Below are positions 9,110 through 14,840 of a stretch of 61,381 bases of DNA, one piece after another. The stretch is taken from positions 1-61,381 of the forward strand of contig CACYZM010000027.1 of the NCBI GenBank assembly GCA_902778855.1, in the 5' to 3' direction. The position numbers were made by a program, and so were the translations under genes. The notes under the pieces were generated by a model that did no database searches, was not told the DNA's origin, and was given only the letters and a program-made list of their open reading frames with translations. The stretch comes from an uncultured Bacteroidia bacterium. Lineage in GTDB: Bacteria; Bacteroidota; Bacteroidia; Bacteroidales; UBA932. Every line of letters starts with the position of its first letter. The stretch's first letter is position 1.

Positions 9110-10672
9110 TTAGATTAGCGGGTCTACAGTCACGAAATAATGGTAGCCGCGGATGTCGAAGAGCTGCGTCTCCGAGTCGATGTTGTAGGTGACGCCGCCG
9201 GAAGTGACGGTGGTGTTGAAATGGAGCGACTTGTTTGCGGTGGTGGTAGGGGTAATCTGGAAGGAAACGGTCCGTGTGGTTCCGAGGTCCTCGATATTAC
9301 CGCTCAGGTTGCCCGTGACCGTGAAGCTATCGGTATCGCCGACCGGGGTGATCGTGTAGGTGCCGGTTTTGGGCGTGATGATCTTGAAGCTGACCGTGGC
9401 GGTCTTGCCCTGCGGGATAACCCAGTACTGACGATATTGCTTGCCATAATCCGGATTGGACGGGTCTTCTCCTTCGTGCTTGTCAAACACGTTGAAAACG
9501 CCGTGGTTCACGCCATCGTCGTCGATGTCACCGGGCTGCGGCTTGACGTTGAACTGGCTGGTCTGAGGCATGAGGGCGGGGGTTACGGCTGTCGAATCCC
9601 AAGCGGCGGCGACGCCGTTGATGGTGATGGTCTTGAAGCAGATCTCACCCTTGACCTGGACGGCGTCGATCTTGGCGAAGTTTCCGGCAGGGAAGGTAAG
9701 GTCGGCGTCGGTCTTCTTCAGGACAAGAGTCCTGGAGTAGCGATGAGAGCCGTTCACCGAGAAATCGACAGTAAGTTTAGGGTTGGTGTAAGCCCGAGGC
9801 AGCGTGAAGAAAGCAAGCGTCATTGCTTGAGTCGTCGTAACGCTCTTGCCGGTCGTGCCGAAATCAAATGTGATCGAAGAGTTTCCGCTCTCATAATCGA
9901 TGGCGCTGTTGGGCAGGAAGTGCGAACCGGCCGGGAGCTTGTTCAGGTCGTAGTAGCACATACCGGTCACATAATCGGTGGCCGTGCCCGACGAGAACGT
10001 GACCGAGTAAATTGTCATGTCGCCCTCGTAGCTGAGGAGTTCGAATTCGTAGGTAGAGAAGGCGGGATAGAAGTCGAGCGTCACGTCGCCGCCGTCCGGA
10101 ACGGTCTGGATGGCCAGCAGGGGCATCTTGGAGACGTCGTCACGGACACCGGTCTGCCCGCTGGTGCCGGCATCGGGGATTTCGACGGCAAAGCGGAGAT
10201 GATATTTACCATCGGAGTCCGGCAAAGTCGAGCAGATCTGGACGTCTTTCGGATAGGCGCCATAGAAAGTGGCGGTCTGGTCGCTCATCCAGGTGAGGCC
10301 GTTCGCTTCGACGTTCTTCAGCGTAGCTTTGCTGACGTGACCGGACGTGGTGATGGCGTCGATGGAATAGTCTGAATAGCTATAGTCCAGTCCCTGAGTC
10401 GGATCGGTCGGAACGGTAGCTGTGCCTGTGGAACCCGATACCGTGCCGGTATTGGGTGAATAGATGCGGAGCTGATCGCCGCTTACCCAGTTGATCGTCC
10501 AATAATCGGATGCCAGCCGACCATTGGAGGTCTTCGTCAACTGAGAGTTGGCCGAACTGGCCGTGAATTTCACTTTGCGACCGCCTTCGTTCATCAGGGT
10601 GGGATCGCAACTCGACAGGACCGTCAGTACGACGGTCAGCAGGAGCGTGGAGAATAATGCTTTGTTCTTCAT
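9110..10672 (-). CDS. Fimbrillin family lipoprotein (Mfa-like)
   Basis: 520 residues from MKNKALFSTLLL, starting 2 bases after the leader peptide gene. The lipobox is VLSSC (Cys22). The sequence VKFTASSANSQLTKTSNGRL, then WTINWVSGDQLRIY, a GAYPKDV segment and MPLLAIQTVPDGGDVTLDF followed by FSTYEFEL match the usual order in Bacteroidales fimbrillin (Mfa-like/FimB-related) proteins. Family members are exported as lipoproteins, often processed at the cell surface and polymerised into short fimbriae by strand exchange. It is the best-recognised subunit of this operon. Whether it is the shaft or the anchor cannot be decided here. Confidence 0.78.
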   Translation of the reverse strand: MKNKALFSTLLLTVVLTVLSSCDPTLMNEGGRKVKFTASSANSQLTKTSNGRLASDYWTINWVSGDQLRIYSPNTGTVSGSTGTATVPTDPTQGLDYSYSDYSIDAITTSGHVSKATLKNVEANGLTWMSDQTATFYGAYPKDVQICSTLPDSDGKYHLRFAVEIPDAGTSGQTGVRDDVSKMPLLAIQTVPDGGDVTLDFYPAFSTYEFELLSYEGDMTIYSVTFSSGTATDYVTGMCYYDLNKLPAGSHFLPNSAIDYESGNSSITFDFGTTGKSVTTTQAMTLAFFTLPRAYTNPKLTVDFSVNGSHRYSRTLVLKKTDADLTFPAGNFAKIDAVQVKGEICFKTITINGVAAAWDSTAVTPALMPQTSQFNVKPQPGDIDDDGVNHGVFNVFDKHEGEDPSNPDYGKQYRQYWVIPQGKTATVSFKIITPKTGTYTITPVGDTDSFTVTGNLSGNIEDLGTTRTVSFQITPTTTANKSLHFNTTVTSGGVTYNIDSETQLFDIRGYHYFVTVDPLI

Positions 10673-10674
10673 GG

Positions 10675-10860
10675 CTAGTCCTCCCAATCGTGGTTAAAGC
10701 CTTCCGTGTTCCACTCGTAGGTTTCGACCTGCTGACCCTGCGACGTTACCGTCGCCTTGTCAACGATGGAACCCACGAGAAGCGCCTCGTGCGGGGCAAA
10801 GTCCACCAGCCGGAGAATGGCTGGGGCTGCATAAGTTTTTTTCGTACCCATCGTGTACAT
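10675..10860 (-). CDS. Small leader-position peptide of fimbrial operon
   Basis: 61 residues (or 58 if translation starts at the second ATG, 10851). It has no signal peptide; the order is a short basic N-terminus (GTKKTYAAPAILRLVDF), a PHEALLVGSIVD segment, a TVTSQGQQVETYEW segment and an acidic end, FNHDWED. It is the first gene after the operon promoter and lies 2 bases before the fimbrillin-like gene. Short proteins with a KK-Y-x-x-P start and a hydrophobic GS motif are common in Bacteroidales, but I know of no established function. Reading-frame context and the promoter support a real gene. Confidence 0.62.
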   Translation of the reverse strand: MYTMGTKKTYAAPAILRLVDFAPHEALLVGSIVDKATVTSQGQQVETYEWNTEGFNHDWED

Positions 10861-10910
10861 GCTTTGTTATATTGTTTTGTTTTATTTCAATTTAACATGT
10901 GCGCATTATC

Positions 10911-10934
10911 CTTTGCAAGATATGACTTGCAAAG
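10911..10934. promoter_or_regulatory. Inverted repeat across fimbrial start site
   Basis: Perfect dyad CTTTGCAAG-N6-CTTGCAAAG (arms 10911-10919 and 10926-10934). It overlaps the -7 box (10930-10937) and covers the expected transcription start at about 10923. That is the geometry of a repressor or activator operator; the transcribed half is too short to make a stable hairpin. The regulator is unknown. Confidence 0.6.
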
Positions 10935-10960
10935 ATACACCTCTTATTATTAACTGCAAA
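10930..10960 (-). promoter_or_regulatory. Promoter of the fimbrial operon
   Basis: Minus strand TTTG (10960-10957), exactly 19 bases of spacer, then TATCTTTG (10937-10930): a full match to the Bacteroidota -33/-7 consensus. It lies immediately beyond the terminator of the NusG-like gene and 70 bases before the first ATG of the operon. Confidence 0.8.
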
Positions 10961-11006
10961 GAAAAAATAAAAAAAAATGCAATTGGCTATGAATCTGCCA
11001 ACTGCA
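10961..11006 (-). terminator. Intrinsic terminator inside the nusG-like gene end
   Basis: On the minus strand a 10-base stem with one mismatch (arms 11006-10997 and 10987-10978, 9-base loop) is followed by a run of T broken by one A (10977-10961). The stem includes the last codons and stop of the NusG-like gene. It separates the transferase/NusG transcript from the fimbrial operon, whose -33 box starts one base further on. Confidence 0.8.
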
Positions 11007-11493
11007 ACCACGATTTAGGAACTCTGGCGCGGGCATAAAGAACACCTAAGAGTTCCACGGCGACATACCATTTGCCCGCATCTCCGACAATGCGGCCCCT
11101 GACGCCCGCGAGGGGGCCTTTGACCACTTGGACGGGTGCGCCGAGGGTGAGCGGACGCTCGGTCGTAACCTCTTCGAGCGAGAGGTCGAATACCCTTCGG
11201 AAGTCGTCCATTTCGCGGTCGGGAACGACCATCAGGCGGTGCGTGGCGTGGTCGAGCATATAATCGGCCTGGACCCCGCGGAAATGGATCAGGTCGAGCG
11301 CGTCTTTTTGGGTGGCGTGTACGAACCCCAGGCAGTTGACGAGCGGTCTTTCGACGGTGCGGCCTCGCGCTCCGCGCGTTTTCTGCGTTGGAATGAAATG
11401 TTCGATGCCCAATGCGAGCAGCCGGTCGCGGACACGCAACTCGCGCCCGTGCGTCATGCGGAGCACAAACCAGCAAAGAGGTTCTTCCGCCAT
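10987..11493 (-). CDS. NusG-family specialised regulator (UpxY-like)
   Basis: 168 residues from MAEEPLCWFVLRMTHGRE. The N-terminal NGN domain (about 6-105) has the WFVLR start, IEHFIPTQ and a GFVHATQ segment; the C-terminal KOW part has LGAPVQVVKGPLAGVRGRIVG (about 118-138). This is the layout of the Bacteroidales UpxY antiterminators that ride with RNA polymerase to allow capsule operon transcription. The ATG shares a base with the TGA of the initiating transferase (TGATG), so the two are coupled. Unlike UpxY genes, it stands behind its partner gene and is followed by a terminator, so its target operon is not obvious. Confidence 0.86.
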   Translation of the reverse strand: MAEEPLCWFVLRMTHGRELRVRDRLLALGIEHFIPTQKTRGARGRTVERPLVNCLGFVHATQKDALDLIHFRGVQADYMLDHATHRLMVVPDREMDDFRRVFDLSLEEVTTERPLTLGAPVQVVKGPLAGVRGRIVGDAGKWYVAVELLGVLYARARVPKSWLQLADS

Positions 11494-12851
11494 CAGAATC
11501 GCTTGCCTGCCACAATACGCAGGAAGGTCAGGCCGAGGACGCGGATATCCGTCCAGACGGAACGGGTGCGCAGATAGTAGAGATCCATGTCGAGACGGGT
11601 GAGCATCTTCTCGAGCGTGGAGGTGTAGCCGTTGTAGAGGGTGGCGTAGGAGGTGATGCCGGGACGCATCTGATAGAGGAAGCGGTAGCGGGGATTCCGC
11701 TCCATGATCTGGTCGATGTAATAGGCGCGCTCGGGGCGGTAGCCGATGAACGACATGTCGCCTTTGAACACGTTCCAAAGCTGGGGCAGTTCATCGAGGT
11801 GATGCGCCCGCAGGAAGCGGCCAACGCGCGTAAGGCGCGGGTCCTCTTCACCTTCCGCTAACTCGGGTACGCCCGCCGCTTCAGCGTCGGTGCGCATCGT
11901 GCGGAATTTATAGATCTTGAACGGTTTGCCGTGCAGGCCGATGCGCTCCTGCGCATAAATCACGGGGCCGCCGTCGCCCAATTTGACGGCGATGGCGCAG
12001 ATGAGGGCCAGCGGTGAAAAGAGGATGATCAGGATGCCGGAAACCAGCAGATCGAACGCGTGTTTGATCAGATGGCCGGCGGCAGACATGGCGTCGGCGT
12101 GGAATTCCTGGGTGTCGTCGGTGCCGGTCTCGCTGCCGGGGGCTGTTTCTTCTTCGTCCTCATCGGCCATCCGGTCTTTTGGGAAGAAGATGCAGTCGAT
12201 GCCGCCCAGTCGCCACTGCAACTGGTCGATGTCGTGGTTGTTTTCGAGATAGCAAACCAACCTGTCGGCTACCACGCGGCCGGCCATGCCGCGGTCGCGT
12301 GTGGTCAGGGCGACAACGGTATACAGGCCCGTGCTCTCCAGTTCAGCGGCCAGACGGAGTGAAGATTCACCGGTTCCCACGACCAGTGCGGTCTTGCGCT
12401 GGGCGGAGTCCTGTACGCGGACCGGCTCCCGTGCCAGCTGTCGCGCAGCAAAGCGGCTGGCGAGCAGGAAAAACGAAGTCAGTAAAAAATCCGACAGAAC
12501 GGCCATCACGGCATAGGCGGAAGAAGGAAGACGAATCCAGCCGATCAGAAGGACAAAGCCCAGCAGCAAATCCTTGATACCGGCGGCCAGAACCAGCCGG
12601 GCTGAAGATCGTGCGGTAAAATAGCGGCGAACGTCACGCCAGGTGCGGGTGATGGAGAAAGCCAGCACCACAGCTACCAAGGCAAACGCTTCCCACTTGA
12701 ACAGCAGGGTGCTGAATCCGGGAATCGGATCGCTCAGCCAGCGCACCAGCAAAATGGCCAGCAAGGAAGCGACCGCCGACAGCACCACGTCCTCGATGAC
12801 GATAACGCCGATGCTCCCGTATTTTTGTCCAAATTCTTTTTTCGTGGCCAT
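11493..12851 (-). CDS. Undecaprenyl-phosphate sugar phosphotransferase
   Basis: 452 residues from MATKKEFGQKYG. Predicted order: four N-terminal transmembrane helices (about 18-36, 48-68, 90-110, 113-133), a Rossmann-like domain (TALVVGTGESS) and the C-terminal bacterial sugar transferase domain of the WcaJ/WbaP type. The catalytic part has YAQERIGLHGKPFKIYKFRT, DELPQLWNVFKGDMSFIGYR and MRPGITSYATLY. It should load the first sugar-1-phosphate on the lipid carrier for the capsule. It has its own -7 box (12868-12861) and is separated from the large polysaccharide operon by the opposite-strand HD gene. An acidic stretch (DEDEEETAPGSE) links the domains. Confidence 0.92.
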   Translation of the reverse strand: MATKKEFGQKYGSIGVIVIEDVVLSAVASLLAILLVRWLSDPIPGFSTLLFKWEAFALVAVVLAFSITRTWRDVRRYFTARSSARLVLAAGIKDLLLGFVLLIGWIRLPSSAYAVMAVLSDFLLTSFFLLASRFAARQLAREPVRVQDSAQRKTALVVGTGESSLRLAAELESTGLYTVVALTTRDRGMAGRVVADRLVCYLENNHDIDQLQWRLGGIDCIFFPKDRMADEDEEETAPGSETGTDDTQEFHADAMSAAGHLIKHAFDLLVSGILIILFSPLALICAIAVKLGDGGPVIYAQERIGLHGKPFKIYKFRTMRTDAEAAGVPELAEGEEDPRLTRVGRFLRAHHLDELPQLWNVFKGDMSFIGYRPERAYYIDQIMERNPRYRFLYQMRPGITSYATLYNGYTSTLEKMLTRLDMDLYYLRTRSVWTDIRVLGLTFLRIVAGKRF

Positions 12852-12856
12852 AATGG

Positions 12857-12887
12857 ATTGCAAAGGTATTAAAAAGAACTAAATTTG
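12857..12887 (+). promoter_or_regulatory. Promoter of the HD lipoprotein gene
   Basis: ATTG (12857-12860, three of four matches to -33 TTTG), 19-base spacer, then TAAATTTG (12880-12887), an exact -7 match. The start codon is 10 bases downstream, so the leader is very short. It overlaps the opposing -7 box of the transferase gene. Confidence 0.58.
12861..12868 (-). promoter_or_regulatory. -7 box for the sugar phosphotransferase gene
   Basis: Minus strand TACCTTTG, an exact TAnnTTTG match, 9 bases before the ATG at 12851. I find no -33 element at the usual spacing. It lies inside the promoter of the divergent HD gene. Confidence 0.5.
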
Positions 12888-12896
12888 CGGTATTCT

Positions 12897-13445
12897 ATGA
12901 GAAAGTTTTACATCTTCTTCAGTTTTCTATTGGGTTTTTTCTTGCTTGGCTGCCAATCGGATGAGTCTAAGGAAGAGAAAGCACATCAGAAAGTTATGGC
13001 CAACAAAGAAGAATTCAACCGGATCCTGCGGTCCACGGGGAGACCCGGGATTGAGTCGGTCATCAGCCATCTGGACTCCACGGATTTTTACACGAGACCC
13101 GCTGGCAATCATCATACTGAAAAAGGCGGGCTTGTGCAGCACTCCCTGGAGGTCTATCGGATTATGCGGCTGATCACCTGGTTCAAGCCATCCGAGAGCA
13201 TTGCCCTGACGGCTCTTCTGCACGATATGGGAAAAATCGATACCGGCGGCTGGCATCCGTGGCGGTCTGTCAGGCATCTGCGCGAGTGGGGCTTTCAGTT
13301 GACCGAAGATGAGGGTTATGCCATCTTCTATCATCATAAAGCGGGTTGGCGTTATTATATCAGGACGCTTCGGCGGAACCTTACGATTGCCGATGCGATC
13401 AGTACCGGATGGTGGAGAATCCGGCACAAACTCCATTTAGTGTAG
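12897..13445 (+). CDS. HD-domain lipoprotein
   Basis: 182 residues. The N-terminus MRKFYIFFSFLLGFFLLGCQ is a lipoprotein signal peptide (Cys19). After a short charged linker, residues 35-182 form an HD phosphohydrolase-like domain with candidate metal ligands His82 (VQHS), His109-Asp110 (LLHDMGK), His146/147 and Asp166 (IADA). HD proteins with this NRILRSTGRPGIE start are normally soluble and hydrolyse nucleotides or related phosphoesters; an anchored form is unusual. The promoter 10 bases before this ATG supports the lipoprotein start over the internal ATG at 12996. The last 9 bases overlap the end of the convergent gene. Confidence 0.75.
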   Translation: MRKFYIFFSFLLGFFLLGCQSDESKEEKAHQKVMANKEEFNRILRSTGRPGIESVISHLDSTDFYTRPAGNHHTEKGGLVQHSLEVYRIMRLITWFKPSESIALTALLHDMGKIDTGGWHPWRSVRHLREWGFQLTEDEGYAIFYHHKAGWRYYIRTLRRNLTIADAISTGWWRIRHKLHLV

Positions 13446-14435
13446 ATTTCCGCGGAAGAGTCCCCAGATCGTGGAGACAGTTTCTCTCGGTGCATAGCGC
13501 AGCGAGAAGGGAAGTTGGTGGAGGAAGCGGGAGAAAGTGTTGCGCTTGCGTTTGCGGTCGTCGGCCTGAAGGGCTTCGACGCGTGCTTCGGCGTAGTGGC
13601 CGAAGTTGCCGCCTTCGAGGATGATGTGCAGCAGGGGTTCGGAAGAAACCCGCTCATCGGCGAAGAGGGTCTCGGAGAGACCGAGATACTCGGCCAGAAA
13701 AGAGAATAGAAGGCGGTTCCAGCGCAGCGTGCCGGTTTGGCGGAAGATTTCCAGCATTTCCTTCGGATTGATTGATGAGGCCAGAGCCTGCCAGGCAACG
13801 GCTATATCGCAGCACTGACGAAGACCGACGCCGGGACCGATGGCGTGTTTGAGGATGTGGCTGGAAAGAAGAAGGATTGTGGCCTCGGGCGTGCCGACAG
13901 CCGGTAATTGGATATCGGGGCAGTGGAGATCGAAGTAACGGTCGTGAATGTCGATGTCAATCCCGTTGCGGCGGATGTGACGAGTTCCGTCAGGAGCAAC
14001 CTCACCGCCAAGCTGTGTCAGCGCGCGGGGATACTCTTTCGGCGGAAAATACAGGTCGATATCGCCTGAATAACGAAGTTCGGGATGGACATAATAGGCT
14101 GCGACGGACTGCCCCTTCATTACGACGGGATGGAGACCGGCTTCCGCGCATTCCGTGAAGAGCTGGTCTGTGACAGCGGCTTTCGCCTGGTTTTCCCGGG
14201 CGAGACCGCCGGCTACAGACATCAGACCGAGAACGATATCCCCCGGTATCCGGAAGTCGGCCGGCAGATGCGTGATCGCCCGGTAGAGCAGACCAGAAAC
14301 GGTCTGTCGCCGGGCGATCTCGACAAGCGCAGCCCACTCGGCTTCGCCGACCACGGCTGCCGCCGCCAGTTCGTTGTCCGTGAGCGGCCGTTCCCACAGC
14401 CCGCTCCGCAACAACGCAAAAAAGAGGGGATTCAT
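13437..14435 (-). CDS. Nucleotidyltransferase-family protein of EPS loci
   Basis: 332 residues. The core has PVVMKGQSVAAYYVHPELRY followed at once by SGDIDLYF: the GxS ... DxD arrangement of the NTP_transf_5 family, which often accompanies Bacteroidota polysaccharide loci. Further on comes SSHILKHAIGPGVGLRQCCD, another family landmark. There is no signal peptide. It is the last gene of the large polysaccharide operon, with an ATGA overlap to the HAD gene before it and a convergent 9-base overlap with the HD lipoprotein gene. The substrate is unknown; a role in the operon's phospho-sugar chemistry is inferred from position only. Confidence 0.8.
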   Translation of the reverse strand: MNPLFFALLRSGLWERPLTDNELAAAAVVGEAEWAALVEIARRQTVSGLLYRAITHLPADFRIPGDIVLGLMSVAGGLARENQAKAAVTDQLFTECAEAGLHPVVMKGQSVAAYYVHPELRYSGDIDLYFPPKEYPRALTQLGGEVAPDGTRHIRRNGIDIDIHDRYFDLHCPDIQLPAVGTPEATILLLSSHILKHAIGPGVGLRQCCDIAVAWQALASSINPKEMLEIFRQTGTLRWNRLLFSFLAEYLGLSETLFADERVSSEPLLHIILEGGNFGHYAEARVEALQADDRKRKRNTFSRFLHQLPFSLRYAPRETVSTIWGLFRGNLH

Positions 14436-14833
14436 CGCCCGAACAGCCGGAAACGACGCCGGCGGCGGGCCTTGTGTTTCTCTTCCCGAATGCCGGTGAT
14501 CATTTCGTGGATCAGGCCCCAGTCGGGCAGGCCGCCGATGTTGCGGTCGTCGATGTACACATCGGCCACCACCTTGCAGGATTTGCCCGCTTTGTTGGTA
14601 AACAGTGCCCCCGGAGGATAATTGCTGTTGACGGCATAAAATTCCAGTCCGCGTTCCTTGCAGAACTTAAGGGCCTCTTCAAGCAACTCCCCGTCGCGGG
14701 AGGTCCACAAGATCAACTTGTGGCCCTCTTCCGCGAGGGTTTTGAGCGTCTCGATGGCAAAGGGAAGTTCCTTTCCGATTGCCGGATATTTATGTTCGAC
14801 GATGGTCCCGTCGAAATCAACTGCAATGGTCAT
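14432..14833 (-). CDS. HAD-superfamily hydrolase (BT0820-like)
   Basis: 133 residues with the HAD signature IAVDFDGTIVEH (nucleophile Asp7, Asp9), motif II LILWTSRDGE, and motif III/IV spread over KSCKVVADVYIDDRN. The small size and KYPAIGKELPFAIETL match compact capsule-locus HAD proteins of Bacteroides. The C-terminus is a basic tail, KARRRRRFRLFGR. It starts 7 bases after the Wzc fragment and overlaps the next gene by ATGA. It is probably a small phosphatase acting in polysaccharide synthesis; the substrate is not known. Confidence 0.82.
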   Translation of the reverse strand: MTIAVDFDGTIVEHKYPAIGKELPFAIETLKTLAEEGHKLILWTSRDGELLEEALKFCKERGLEFYAVNSNYPPGALFTNKAGKSCKVVADVYIDDRNIGGLPDWGLIHEMITGIREEKHKARRRRRFRLFGR

Positions 14834-14840
14834 CGGCTAC

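Noticed and set aside
7282-9192. Plus-strand open frame opposite the fimbrial lipoprotein
   Set aside because: No signal peptide, domain or promoter; the minus-strand frame has a lipobox and a Shine-Dalgarno-like site.
10900-10990. Invertible promoter of the Bacteroides phase-variation type
   Set aside because: The only inverted repeat overlaps the -7 box and start site and does not flank the promoter; no recombinase gene is nearby.
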